Positions 17,901 to 26,490 of a stretch of DNA of 64,000 bases are shown piece by piece. The notes under the pieces are model-generated. The model searched no databases. It was not told the DNA's origin and was given only the letters and a program-made list of their open reading frames with translations. Position numbers and translations under genes: made by a program. The stretch is from a bacterium (lineage in GTDB: Bacteria > Bacillota > Bacilli > Lactobacillales > Streptococcaceae). How positions within the stretch are numbered: position 1 is the first letter of the stretch; every line of letters starts with the position of its first letter. The stretch covers positions 1-64,000 of the forward strand of contig CAJNCA010000007.1 of NCBI GenBank assembly GCA_905221145.1, in the 5' to 3' direction.

Positions 17901-20900
17901 TAACGTTTAGAGAAGCACCTTTCGTATCTTCTTTATCTTCCGCAATGACGTTACCTTCTGTATCAACGTAGTGAACGACTACATCACCAGTTACTTCTTT
18001 ATAAACGTAAGTTACTTCTGTAGTTCCTTCTGTTACTTTACCGTTTTCAGCACCTTTAGTTGATGCTGGGACTAATTGGTAAACTTTGCCTTCTGCAGTT
18101 GTGATACGTTCTGGTTTCATTCCGTTGTCAGAAGTGTTATATGGTGTGCTAATTGATCCATCTGTTGTATCTTTAGCATCTTCAGCAATTTTGTTTCCTG
18201 CTTCATCTGTATAGTGAACAACAACATTACCTTTAACTTCTTTATAAACGTAGGTTACTTCTTTCGTTTGTCCAGCTTCTACCGTACCTTCTTCTTTACC
18301 TTGAGTTGATGCTGGGACTAATTCGTATACTTTGCCTTCTGCTGTTGTGATACGGTTTGGTTTCATTCCGTTATCTGCAGTGTTGTACTCAGAACCTGGT
18401 TTTCCATTGTCAGTGTCTTTTGCACCTGAAGCAATGTCTTTACCATCTGCAGTTCCTGTTAATGGAGTTCCATCTTCTGTTTGGTAATTAACGATTACTG
18501 ATCCAGCTTTTTCATAAACGTAAGTTACATCAGTTTTACCTTCTACTACGTTTCCAGTTTCTGGTTTAGAACCTTCTTTAAGACCAGCTTTTGTAATGTA
18601 GTAAACAGTTCCGTCTTCTGCAGTGATTTTTTCTGGTTTGTTGTCAACAGCAGTGTCATATTTTTCGCTTAGAGATGCACCTTTAAGATCATCTTTATCA
18701 ACTGCGATAGTGTTACCTTCTGTGTCAACATAGTGAACTACTACGTCACCAGTAACTTCTTTGTAAACGTAGGTTACTTCTTTAGTTTCTCCAGCTACTA
18801 CTGTACCTGTTTCGTCGCCTTTAGTTGCTGTTGGTAAAAGTTCGTATACTTTGCCTTCTGCTGTTGTGATACGGTTTGGTTTCATTCCGTTATCAGTAGC
18901 GTCATAGGCTGATCCTGGACGTCCGTCTACAGTGTCTTTAGCACCTGAAGCTACGTTAGCACCATCTGCATCTACACCTACTAATGGAGTTCCGTCTTCT
19001 GTTTGATAGTTAACTACTACTTGTCCTGCTTTTTCGTAAACATAAGTTACTTCTGTAGTACCTTCTACTACATCTCCAGTTTCTTTAGAACCGTCTTTAA
19101 GAGCTTTAGCTGTTAGGTAGTATTTAACACCATCTTTCGTGATTTCGTCTTTTTTGTGGTCTATTGTATCGTATTTAACGTTTAGAGAAGCATCTGTTTC
19201 ATCTTTTTCGTCTTCAGCAATTACGTTACCTGCAGTATCTTCATACTTAACGACAACGTTACCTTTAACTTCTTTATAAACGTATGTTACTTCTACAGTA
19301 TCTCCAGCTACTACTTTACCTTCTTCTTTACCAATAGTTGAATCTGGTACTAGTTGGTAGACTTTGCCTTCTGCAGTTTTAATACGATTTGGCTTCATTC
19401 CGTTGTCTGCAGTGTTGTATGAATTTCCTGGTTTTCCATCAGTTGTATCGTTATTAGTTTCAGGTACATTATTCCCTTCTAGATCTGTTCCAGATATTGG
19501 GTTACCTTCTTGATCTGTATAGTGAACGATTACTGATCCAGCTTTTTCGTAAACGTAAGTTACTTCAGTAGTACCTTCAACTACATCTCCTGTTGCTGGT
19601 TTAGAACCATCTTTAAGTTCTTTAGCTGTTAAGTAGTATTTAACACCAGCTTTTTCGATAGATTCTTTTTTATGGTCAGTTGTGTCGTATTTAACATTTA
19701 GAGAAGCATCTGTTTCATCTTGTTCGTCATCAGCAAGTGTGTTCCCTTCAGTATCTACATACTTAACAACAACATTACCTTTAACTTCATTATAAACGTA
19801 GGTTACTTCTTTCGTTTCTCCAGCTACTACTTCACCTGTTTCATCACCTTCAGTTGATTCTAGTTGGTAAACTTTTCCGTCTGCAGTTTTAATACGTTCT
19901 GGTTTCATTCCGTTATCTGCAGTGTTATAGGCTGTACCTGGTTTACCGTTATCAACATTTTTCGTACCTGAAGCTACAGTTTTGCTTTCGTCTCCAACTA
20001 CTGTACCTGTAAGAGCGTCTCCATCTTTGATTTTGTAGTTAACGATAACTGATCCAGCTTTTTCATAAACGTAAGTTACTTTTGTAACACCTTCTACTAC
20101 TGTACCTTCTTCAGCTGGAGCGTCTTTTTCTTCATCATTTACAGCTGTTTTTGTAGCATCTGCTTTTAGGTAGTAAACATTACCATTTGCATCTGTTAGT
20201 TTTTCTGGTTTTTCATCTGCGTTTTCTTTAGTATTGTACGCTATGTTTTTAGGTGCTTTAGTACTGCTTACGATTACTTCTTCACCATCAGCATTTACAT
20301 AGTACTTCTCAGTTACTACTTCCGCTACTGTTTCAGGAGTATCAGTGTAAGGAGCTTTTAATTCTACTCCGTCTTCTGTTTGGTAGTTAACGACTACAGA
20401 ACCTTTTTTCTCGACTTCACGAGTTTTTTCTTCTGCATAAGTATAAGTGATTGTAGTAGTACCACTTGCTAAACGATATGCACGAAGTGGAGTGATTTCA
20501 TCACGGTAAGTGTATGTTTCAACTTCCGCATCAGGAGAACTAAGATTAAGAGTAAAATCACCCTTTCCACCATCTATAGCAGTTGTTCCTGACTCAGAAA
20601 CCCCTGAATAATCCACAGTTACATCTGATGTCGGTCTTCCTTTAGCATCAACTTGATCTCCATTATCAACTGCTATTGCGGATTCTACACCAGTTTTTGC
20701 TTCTAGCCCCACAACAAAATATCGTTTAAAGTTAAGCATGTTATCTTCTAATCCTTTTTCTTGAAGATAAGCAAGATACCCTTTTACAACAGTTTTGTTG
20801 TTTTCACCTGTTAAAGTATCTGGCGCCGCTTTAAATTTTTGAACCATTGCATATGTTCTATCTAGACTTGCACCAGTCCCCTCTCCATGAGGGTCATCGG

Positions 20901-21849
20901 CGTCATCAGCTACATTGTCCTTAGGCGATAAAGGTATCATAGCAGTTAATTGAGGACTATCGTTGCTAACAGTTACATAAGTGTTTTTCTCAAGAACGAA
21001 AACATAGTCTCCTTCTTTGATTCCACCATCAGCAGTTACATTCGCTGCAGTGAAGTTCTTTGCTGCAGCTTCTCCAGCTGTGAAAGCTTCTTTCAATTTA
21101 TCATCAGAAGTGATTGCACCTGAATCGGCTTGTACATATTTACCATATGTACCTTTTCCAGTTTGTTCAACAATCCAAGCTTTTCCACCAGCTTTTACAG
21201 TATCATAAGTGATTTTACCTTCTGCATTACTTAATCCTTCTGGAGTCAATTTCGCAGTGACATCACCTAGAGTTGTATCAGAGTAAACTCCTCCACCATC
21301 TCCAGTAGTTTCAACTTTAGGTTCTCCGATTAGGTGGTAAGTTTTTCCATCTTTTTCGATCGTTTCTTTCTTACCATTTTCTTTAGCGTCATTTAAGTCA
21401 CTATCTTGTGCATCAGCACCTGTAGTTTCTTTGAAAACTTCACCTGATTTACCGTACACATCGTATTCTGTAGATATTGTTTTATTAGCACCAGAATCTT
21501 GATTTTTATTTTCTTCTAGTACAGTATTATCTGTCGTTACATACTTGTAATCAACTTTTCCAGTTTTAGTGATTTCATTAGTTCCAGAAGAAGTTGGATC
21601 AGTTGAAAATTGCCTACCTGCATCTGGGTTCTCAATATTAGCTGTCTCAACAATTACTGACCCCTTATCATTTGAGATCGTTGTTGTGTTGTCACTGTTT
21701 GCTGTCATCTCAGCCTCAACTGTCTGCGTTCCAGCTGCCATTGCAAGGGCTGCACCGACAATCAGACCAACTGTACCGATCTTGACTGAGTCCGAACGGC
21801 CGTCTTTAAACTTACGAATGGAAAATTTTTCTTTTTTATTTATAAACAT
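14992..21849 (-). CDS. Giant MucBP-repeat LPXTG surface protein
   Basis: 2285 aa. Residues 8-46 are a YSIRK-like signal (FSIRKFKDGRSDSVKIGTVG). An N-terminal region (about 50-480) is probably the binding head; the residues after DRTYAMVQKFKAAPD have no fold I recognise. About 13 MucBP-like repeats of 80-110 residues follow (480-1605), each opening with VVVHYTDEAGN-type strands and closing with EVTYVYKE. Then comes a charged helical region (1605-1825; EEAKKTAEEAKKALKEAKTP) and six repeats of about 52 residues opening WVDVNGKPLKP (1830-2148). A Pro/Thr/Ala tail and LPNTG at 2252 end the protein. It is a wall-anchored, probably mucin-binding adhesin; the Pro/Thr tail is a possible glycan attachment region. 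Confidence 0.9.
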   Translation of the reverse strand: MFINKKEKFSIRKFKDGRSDSVKIGTVGLIVGAALAMAAGTQTVEAEMTANSDNTTTISNDKGSVIVETANIENPDAGRQFSTDPTSSGTNEITKTGKVDYKYVTTDNTVLEENKNQDSGANKTISTEYDVYGKSGEVFKETTGADAQDSDLNDAKENGKKETIEKDGKTYHLIGEPKVETTGDGGGVYSDTTLGDVTAKLTPEGLSNAEGKITYDTVKAGGKAWIVEQTGKGTYGKYVQADSGAITSDDKLKEAFTAGEAAAKNFTAANVTADGGIKEGDYVFVLEKNTYVTVSNDSPQLTAMIPLSPKDNVADDADDPHGEGTGASLDRTYAMVQKFKAAPDTLTGENNKTVVKGYLAYLQEKGLEDNMLNFKRYFVVGLEAKTGVESAIAVDNGDQVDAKGRPTSDVTVDYSGVSESGTTAIDGGKGDFTLNLSSPDAEVETYTYRDEITPLRAYRLASGTTTITYTYAEEKTREVEKKGSVVVNYQTEDGVELKAPYTDTPETVAEVVTEKYYVNADGEEVIVSSTKAPKNIAYNTKENADEKPEKLTDANGNVYYLKADATKTAVNDEEKDAPAEEGTVVEGVTKVTYVYEKAGSVIVNYKIKDGDALTGTVVGDESKTVASGTKNVDNGKPGTAYNTADNGMKPERIKTADGKVYQLESTEGDETGEVVAGETKEVTYVYNEVKGNVVVKYVDTEGNTLADDEQDETDASLNVKYDTTDHKKESIEKAGVKYYLTAKELKDGSKPATGDVVEGTTEVTYVYEKAGSVIVHYTDQEGNPISGTDLEGNNVPETNNDTTDGKPGNSYNTADNGMKPNRIKTAEGKVYQLVPDSTIGKEEGKVVAGDTVEVTYVYKEVKGNVVVKYEDTAGNVIAEDEKDETDASLNVKYDTIDHKKDEITKDGVKYYLTAKALKDGSKETGDVVEGTTEVTYVYEKAGQVVVNYQTEDGTPLVGVDADGANVASGAKDTVDGRPGSAYDATDNGMKPNRITTAEGKVYELLPTATKGDETGTVVAGETKEVTYVYKEVTGDVVVHYVDTEGNTIAVDKDDLKGASLSEKYDTAVDNKPEKITAEDGTVYYITKAGLKEGSKPETGNVVEGKTDVTYVYEKAGSVIVNYQTEDGTPLTGTADGKDIASGAKDTDNGKPGSEYNTADNGMKPNRITTAEGKVYELVPASTQGKEEGTVEAGQTKEVTYVYKEVKGNVVVHYTDEAGNKIAEDAKDTTDGSISTPYNTSDNGMKPERITTAEGKVYQLVPASTKGAENGKVTEGTTEVTYVYKEVTGDVVVHYVDTEGNVIAEDKEDTKGASLNVKYDTTDNKPEKIEKGETVYYLTEKALKDGSKPENGDVVEGKTEVTYVYEKAGQVVVHYTDEKGNTIQVDAVDTKDGKPGVAYNTADNDMKPTRITTPEGKVYELIPGSTKGNENGSVEAGQTTEVTYVYKEITGNVVVHYVDTEGNTLAEDTKDVENGSLSDKYDTTDNKPNRITTAEGKVYELVPASTKGDETGKVKEGTTEVTYVYKEVKGNVVVHYTDEAGNTIAEDVKDTTDGSVSSAYDTSDNKPATITTKDGKVYVLVPTSTKGEESGKVTEGTTEVTYVYKDVKEEASKAIDKALSDKESKIKENPELTNEEKEKALEEAKKTAEEAKKALKEAKTPEDVEKSTTKAKEDVEKSPVTPEDKPKAKEAIDKALEEKVKKIDENKDLTPEQKEKAKEEAKKDAEEAKKAIDKAPSKEEVEKAKENGQKEVEKDTPTPDKPSTPSEDDKDKPTTPSPEEKAKAKEAVDKDLEEKIKNIDKDPSLTPEQKEKAKEEAKKEAEKVKKSIEEGKTTEWVDEKGNPIKPVTPGTYPPGTTPNYELVGTVKNPETGKETHIFKPVTKEGKTTVWVDVNGKPLKPAAPGTEEAGKVPNYKLVGTTVDPTTGNVIHVFTPAPVVNNITEWVDTEGKVLNPKEEGVKDPGTVPNYKLVGTVTNPETGKVTHIFKPTTSDQPSTVWVDVNGKPLKPTAPGTEEAGTVPKYKLVRTVTNPETGDVIHVFTPTPVVNNVTEWVDVDGNVIRTKEDGSQPAGKVPNYELVGTVKDPETGKVLHIFKPVTKNPVTVWVDVNGKPVKPLAEGDNPAGSIPGYALVETIRVEGTDNVIHVFKRTTNGRPQKEDSTNGGSFTPYQPGSPATPSTNPTNPVRPTDSSQPETPVVPVDPSQPATPANPATPANPANPAAPTTPTMPSTPVNGEAPQVPAASSEAKGQAELPNTGTEDNASLAALGLLGVLSGFGLVARKKKED
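15405..16370. repeat. Six coding repeats of the WVDxxG type
   Basis: Six units of roughly 155-160 bp in the 2285-aa gene, alternating between two subtypes, one with VWVDVNGKPLKP and one with TEWVDxxG. The alternation suggests that the array grew by duplication of dimers. Confidence 0.8.
17035..20410. repeat. MucBP-like coding repeat array
   Basis: About 13 units of 240-330 bp encode the MucBP-like modules of the 2285-aa protein. Several share long near-identical stretches encoding NGMKPNRITTAEGKVYEL, so recombination between units is likely. Confidence 0.85.
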
Positions 21850-22026
21850 CCTTAGTATCCTTTACTGTTATTTTTACGGAATCTATGAGTTATCATATTA
21901 TATATAAATAACTGTCACTCATAAAAACCTAACGTTCTTATTTTAACAATTTTCATCTTCCAAAACAAGCATATTGCTCAATTTTTTTGATGACTCAAAC
22001 CACTTATTTATAGTATATTGAAATAT

Positions 22027-22050
22027 AAAAAATCCATACAGACGTATGGA
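22027..22050 (-). terminator. Terminator closing the sialyltransferase operon
   Basis: Minus strand TCCATAC, loop GTCT, GTATGGA, then six Ts, 29 bases after the GT52 stop. The stem is perfect. Confidence 0.9.
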
Positions 22051-22078
22051 ATCACATGTTTAAAAATATACATTTATA

Positions 22079-22957
22079 CTACCAACCAATTGAAACCCTT
22101 TCAAACTGACATCCTAAACGGCGCAATTCTTTTTGACGATCCTCGTAGTAAGGGAGGGAAATGCCTGTAATGGTCACATGAGGCAGGTCTTGCAAATGGA
22201 GGCTGACAGACGAGGTGAAGTGATAGACCTGAACGAACTCATATTCTTGAAAGAGTTGGGCTAGTACATCTTCAAAGATTAGCTCCGTCTCCAAGTAAGT
22301 CACATCTGGTATAGTGAAAGTCTCCTTGGGATGGGGCAGATAGAGGTCAATGGCCAAGGCCTTGGCATAGGTACTGATAAAGCGGATGGAAATCTGGTCG
22401 TCTTCTTCCGAGAACTTTTGTCCCAGTAGGACCTTGACCGTCTTGCCATTTGAAACGGGTGCTTGGGGCAGGTCAAAAAAATGCTCCAGATAGACTAGTT
22501 TTTCTCTCGCTACGACATGGTAGCCACTGCGATAAAGGGTAAAATGCTTTTCCGTCCGCTCAATCAAGTCATCTCTGCTCAAGCCCAAGGAGCCAACCTG
22601 ACTGGGATGGAGAGGCCGGGCATACATGCCCAAGGGGTAAATATCCGCATAACCATCATCGAAACTCATGAGGTGCTGATAGGTCGAACTAGCAATCAAG
22701 TCCAGAATCAAGCTATTGTCAAAACTGGCATAAAAGATAGTGTCATAATCTCCAGCCAGCTCCTGACAAATCTGAGCCAAGTCCTCTGCCGTCTGTGGAT
22801 AGTGAACATGGTCAAATTCCTGAGCATAATATTCATGACGGGCATTTTTGACAGGACTAACATAGAGGCTGACAAAGTTCTGATCAGGATAGAGTCCCTT
22901 GATATGTTGGGCAATCTTAGCCTGCAAAGGCGTTGTAGCAATGATGAGGTGTTTCAT
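22079..22957 (-). CDS. Family 52 glycosyltransferase, probable sialyltransferase
   Basis: 292 aa, soluble. The N-terminus (HLIIATTPLQAKIAQHI), the YDTIFYASFDNSLILDLIAS segment and SFDDGYADIYP near residue 98 fit GT52, which includes bacterial CMP-sialic acid:galactoside sialyltransferases of lipooligosaccharide. A late VYHFTSSVSLHL segment (about 245) resembles the phosphate-contacting Ser-Ser region of sialyltransferase folds. The start overlaps the CMP-sialate synthetase by four bases, which strongly supports CMP-sialic acid as donor. GT52 also contains non-sialyl enzymes, so the acceptor and even the donor need assay. It probably acts at the cytosolic face. Confidence 0.75.
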   Translation of the reverse strand: MKHLIIATTPLQAKIAQHIKGLYPDQNFVSLYVSPVKNARHEYYAQEFDHVHYPQTAEDLAQICQELAGDYDTIFYASFDNSLILDLIASSTYQHLMSFDDGYADIYPLGMYARPLHPSQVGSLGLSRDDLIERTEKHFTLYRSGYHVVAREKLVYLEHFFDLPQAPVSNGKTVKVLLGQKFSEEDDQISIRFISTYAKALAIDLYLPHPKETFTIPDVTYLETELIFEDVLAQLFQEYEFVQVYHFTSSVSLHLQDLPHVTITGISLPYYEDRQKELRRLGCQFERVSIGW

Positions 22958-23658
22958 CTCTTTGATTCTCCTAGGTGGTGATGGTGCAGCAAGGTCTCAA
23001 CGACTTCAAAATCCAAGGCATCGTCGATATCATAAGAATAGAGTTTGGGCATTTCATAGGCTACTGTCTTGTCTGTGTAAAAGGTCTCATCTCGTAGGTA
23101 ACGGTCCTTGCGAGAAATCCATATACTACCGTTGGGATAGTAATAGACAGGCTCTTTTTGCCGAGCATAGTGCTTGGACACCTGAGGCGGACGGATAAAA
23201 GTCGACTCCTCCAGCTGCAAGAAAAGACTGCGACTCTTGTCCGCCTTCACACAGGAAATCAGATGGTCAGCGCCAGACTGACAGTAGAGTTGATAGGACT
23301 CGATGAGATGTTCTACTTCTCTCAGGGGTGAGGTCACCTGCAGATTCACGAAGACCTGCTCTTCATCAAAAGGTTGTAAAAAGTCTCGTAAGGTTTCTAA
23401 GCTAGAGGTTGTTGCCAGAGCCAATTCTTTTGATCTGTGGACACAATGAATCTCTGGATAGGCTTGACGACAGAGTTCTAGATAGGCTAGCGAGTCTGAG
23501 GAGACCCAGATTTCACTAAATAACTTGGAGGCTAAAGCGACTTCTATGGTGTAGAAAACCAAGGGTTTGCCTGCAAGAGGTTTGATATTTTTATCCACTA
23601 AGCCGCGTGAACCTGAACGGATCAAAATGACGGCTATGGGTTTAGATGTTGCTTTCAT
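22954..23658 (-). CDS. neuA: CMP-N-acetylneuraminate cytidylyltransferase-like
   Basis: 234 aa, close to the usual length of bacterial NeuA. The signature IRSGSRGLVDKNIKPLAGKP (residues about 13-32) is the CTP-binding loop of acylneuraminate cytidylyltransferases, followed by WVSSDS near 52, VNLQVTSPLRE near 105 and YSYDIDDALDFEVVE near 208, which carries the metal-binding Asp pair. It activates sialic acid to CMP-sialic acid. The frame overlaps the symporter by 17 bases and the GT52 gene by four, so the three are translationally coupled. No neuB or neuC lies in the window, which fits use of scavenged sialic acid. A related CMP-nonulosonate activity is possible. Confidence 0.85.
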   Translation of the reverse strand: MKATSKPIAVILIRSGSRGLVDKNIKPLAGKPLVFYTIEVALASKLFSEIWVSSDSLAYLELCRQAYPEIHCVHRSKELALATTSSLETLRDFLQPFDEEQVFVNLQVTSPLREVEHLIESYQLYCQSGADHLISCVKADKSRSLFLQLEESTFIRPPQVSKHYARQKEPVYYYPNGSIWISRKDRYLRDETFYTDKTVAYEMPKLYSYDIDDALDFEVVETLLHHHHLGESKR

Positions 23659-24997
23659 ATAGTCTTCCTAGAATTGAGATAAACAGAGCAGATAGGGTGG
23701 TGATGATGCTATTTAACCATGGATTGGGGTTGGCAAAAAGGCCACTGTAATGATAGAGGATCAAGGCCCCTAGACTAAAGACGAGATAGATTTTGGCCAG
23801 TTGTAAACTCGGTCTTTTTAGGAGTAAGATCAAAAGGTACAAACCACCAATCACACCTAGTGTCAGACCCATAAAGCCGTTAATCCATTCGTAGATAGAG
23901 TAAATTTCTGCATTCATGAGCAAGAGGCAGAGAAGCCAAGACAGGCCTGCTAAGACAAAGGACAGGAGGCTTGGCGACCAGCGAATCTTTGACCAGGCGA
24001 AATCCAACTTCAAGCAGGTCACGATTGCATTCATACTGGACGAAACTGTGGATTGGCCTGCTGCCAAGAGAGCCAGCATGATGAAACTGCCAAACCAAGG
24101 TGCCAGACCTTCCCGAGCGTAGGCAATGAGAACAGGATTGGTCGAGGTGGTGGCAAAATTTTCCTGACGAATCAATAGGCCAATCAGATACAGTAAACCG
24201 GCAATCCCAAAGGACAAAAGGCCCTGTAGCCATAAGATTTTTCCAATCTTCTGACTCCCCATTTCGCTGTTAAAACGTTGGACGATGTCCTGTGAGGAAA
24301 CGTAGGAAAACAAGCTACTAAAGCCTGCCCCGGTAACTAAGATTAAGACCGTATGCCCATCTAACGTCTCTGCAAAGTGAGATAGCTGCTGACTGCTGTT
24401 TAGGACGAGACCTGATTGGGCAATTCTTGGTAGAAAGAGGGCCAATATAGCCAGCAGGACCAAGCCTTGAAAGAAATCTGTCCACAAGACAACCAAGAGA
24501 CCTCCTCTTGCCAGATAATAAACCGTCAAGAGGAGGAGTAAAGCTGATAAGACCAGCTGATTGATAGGGATAAAGGGCTCTAGGGCCTGTGACAACAAGT
24601 AGGTCACAACTGCTATTCGCCCTAACTGGTAGAGGATAAAAAGACCTGAGGCCAGTGAGCGAATGCCAGACGATTGAAACTTGTCTTCTAAAAGATGATA
24701 GGCCGTCTCGTAGTTCCCCTTTTGATAGAGGGGCAAAAAGTAGTGGTGGGCGAGGGGAATGGCTAGAAAGATGCCACACTGGGCAAACCAGAGATAGGAC
24801 CTGCCTGTATAGGCATTTCCCACCAGAGTCAGAAAGGAAATAGGACTGAGCAAGGTTGCAAAGACCGAGAAGGCCAAAACGGTCACAGGAACAGCTTTCT
24901 TAACCTGATAGTAGTCCTCTTCGCTCCCTTTTTTCCGATAGGCTATCCAGGAAATCAAGCAGAAATAAAGCGATAGGGTGACTAGAATTCCCAACAT
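23642..24997 (-). CDS. Sodium:solute symporter, candidate sialic acid importer
   Basis: 451 aa with about 13 hydrophobic segments and features of the SSS family (LeuT fold): AFSVFATLLSPISFLTLVGNA in TM2, a GGLLVVLWTDFFQGLVLL segment, SYVSSQDIVQRF and LLAAGQSTVSSSMNAIVTCL, where Ser/Thr residues line the sodium sites. It starts one base after the upstream glycosyltransferase stop and overlaps the CMP-sialate synthetase, so it belongs to the sialylation operon. Some SSS members carry sialic acid, others proline, glucose or iodide; the substrate is inferred from context. Confidence 0.75.
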   Translation of the reverse strand: MLGILVTLSLYFCLISWIAYRKKGSEEDYYQVKKAVPVTVLAFSVFATLLSPISFLTLVGNAYTGRSYLWFAQCGIFLAIPLAHHYFLPLYQKGNYETAYHLLEDKFQSSGIRSLASGLFILYQLGRIAVVTYLLSQALEPFIPINQLVLSALLLLLTVYYLARGGLLVVLWTDFFQGLVLLAILALFLPRIAQSGLVLNSSQQLSHFAETLDGHTVLILVTGAGFSSLFSYVSSQDIVQRFNSEMGSQKIGKILWLQGLLSFGIAGLLYLIGLLIRQENFATTSTNPVLIAYAREGLAPWFGSFIMLALLAAGQSTVSSSMNAIVTCLKLDFAWSKIRWSPSLLSFVLAGLSWLLCLLLMNAEIYSIYEWINGFMGLTLGVIGGLYLLILLLKRPSLQLAKIYLVFSLGALILYHYSGLFANPNPWLNSIITTLSALFISILGRLYESNI

Positions 24998-24998
24998 C

Positions 24999-26330
24999 CT
25001 AGAATTTCCTATCTAGTAGTTCGCGGTAGCTTTGGACCACTGTCCCTAGTGAATAGTGGGCGGCTAGGGCAATATTTTCTGCATTTGATTGACGATAATC
25101 CGCTTGCTCCATCTCTTCTATCATTTGGATCAATTGTGCCTTATTCCGGAAAAGTCTGATAGCATCTGACTGGTCGGCATAGAAACGATGGGCAATCTCC
25201 ACATCTGATAACAAGGCTAACAAACCTTGATTGAGGGCTTCGACGCAAGCGTTGGCAAATAATTCTGTAAAACTAGCCGACAGGTAGCACTGGTGCAGAT
25301 GATAAGGAACCTCATCGACAATGCCTTTAAAGTGAATGGTTGGTGGCAGGTCGTAGCGATTGCGTAGTTCTTCCAGACGCTCCTCTGAACCACCATAAAA
25401 GGTAATTTGGGCCTTGGAGCCACGTTTGTAGAGTTCGATAAAGGCTTCAATGACAAACTCAACATTCTTGCCTTCTCCCATATGACCCACTAAGCAATAG
25501 TCCAAAACAGGTCCCACTTCCTTGATTTGACCGTGATCTTCTGTAAACATAGGGGGCAGGAACCTTGTTTGGTAGCCTTCCTTGGCCAAGCTCTCTGTCA
25601 ATTTCTCACTGGCAACTAGATATCTGTTTGCCTTGCGTAGATTGGCGAGGCGCAAGTCTCGCATGATATTTTCATGGACGACTTCATAGTAATTTTTGTC
25701 CGTGTTTTCCATGTAACGCCAGAGGCTAGGTTTGGGAACGATTTGTTGGTCACGAATAAAGAGATCGGTTTGCTGAGCCCATCTAGCTAGGAACTTGACC
25801 AGCAAGTCCTCTTCAGAACAAATTTCTCCCTCAATACGGTAGATATACTCTGGATAAAAGATGGTTACAGGTGAGGGTTCTTTAAAAGGATCGATATAGC
25901 GTCCTTCAAGAGCCAGTTCTCCATTTTCATGATACCAACGCAACTCCTTTTCTTTAAAATCTTCAAACAAGAAAGGACCCTTGGTATAGTAATATTTGCC
26001 CGAACCATCTCCAAGGGTAACAGAGGTCACAAAGCCATCTTCATTGAGTTCAACCTGATCTCCCTCTGCTAGGGTTAGACTTTCTGGTCTCACTGTCAAG
26101 TCAGCATGCCCCATATCTGAAAAGCTATGAGGAACGCAGAGTAATTCCTTTTCTAAAAATCCTAACTTGATCAAGTCTTTCTTCCAGTCAGGACGAAGCT
26201 GAGGGCTCGACACTATGTGGACATATTCCAGACCCAAATGTCGGGCTATGCGAGCGCGATAGGCCTGAGTACTCTCAAAACCGTAGCGATGGGTTTCCTT
26301 GGCTGGATGAATGGTGACAATTCTCGACAT
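24999..26330 (-). CDS. GtfA/TagE-like GT4 glycosyltransferase (copy 2), first gene of the sialylation operon
   Basis: 443 aa from the ATG at 26330; a GTG nine bases earlier is less likely. It parallels copy 1 throughout: YGFESTQAYRARIARHLG at the N-terminus, which resembles the GtfA stretch before its Rossmann domain, then CLVGHMGEGKNVEFVIEAF, ITFYGGSEERL, TIHFKGIVDEVPYHLH and the donor-binding ELFANACVEALNQGL near 378. It probably builds the base sugar or sugars that GT52 later caps. It is preceded by an untranslated leader with an intrinsic hairpin terminator. No SecA2/SecY2 or Asp proteins are nearby, so this is not a standard accessory Sec locus. Confidence 0.75.
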   Translation of the reverse strand: MSRIVTIHPAKETHRYGFESTQAYRARIARHLGLEYVHIVSSPQLRPDWKKDLIKLGFLEKELLCVPHSFSDMGHADLTVRPESLTLAEGDQVELNEDGFVTSVTLGDGSGKYYYTKGPFLFEDFKEKELRWYHENGELALEGRYIDPFKEPSPVTIFYPEYIYRIEGEICSEEDLLVKFLARWAQQTDLFIRDQQIVPKPSLWRYMENTDKNYYEVVHENIMRDLRLANLRKANRYLVASEKLTESLAKEGYQTRFLPPMFTEDHGQIKEVGPVLDYCLVGHMGEGKNVEFVIEAFIELYKRGSKAQITFYGGSEERLEELRNRYDLPPTIHFKGIVDEVPYHLHQCYLSASFTELFANACVEALNQGLLALLSDVEIAHRFYADQSDAIRLFRNKAQLIQMIEEMEQADYRQSNAENIALAAHYSLGTVVQSYRELLDRKF

Positions 26331-26364
26331 GCTATACACTCTTTCTCTACTATTTTCTGTTTAC

Positions 26365-26455
26365 AAACGAAAAACCACCCCCACAAAAAGGCGAGGGTAG
26401 TTAATCCGTTACAATGCTTGGGGATTTCCTAGCAAGTTCCCCCTCAAAAGGACTT
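26365..26455 (-). ncRNA. Candidate structured leader or small RNA upstream of the sialylation operon
   Basis: From the predicted transcription start near 26455 the minus-strand RNA can form GGGGA...TCCCC and, at 26370-26400, CTACCCTCGCC / GTGGGGGTGG followed by TTTTT. That is an intrinsic terminator inside the 5' leader of the glycosyltransferase operon. It may be an attenuator or the end of a separate RNA of about 90 nt. I do not recognise a known riboswitch family. Confidence 0.45.
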
Positions 26456-26461
26456 TATGCT

Positions 26462-26490
26462 ATTCTATCACAAAGACTGACCATCTGCAA
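26462..26490 (-). promoter_or_regulatory. Promoter of the sialylation operon or leader RNA
   Basis: Minus strand TTGCAG (26485-26490), 17-base spacer, TAGAAT (26462-26467). Confidence 0.6.

Noticed and set aside
13465..26339. Accessory Sec (SecA2/SecY2) glycoprotein locus
   Set aside because: GtfA-like enzymes are present but there is no SecA2, SecY2, Asp protein or serine-rich repeat substrate in the window.
26365..26455. preQ1 or T-box riboswitch
   Set aside because: Some short similarity (CCAAGCA) but the conserved pseudoknot or AGGGTGGNACCGCG element is missing.
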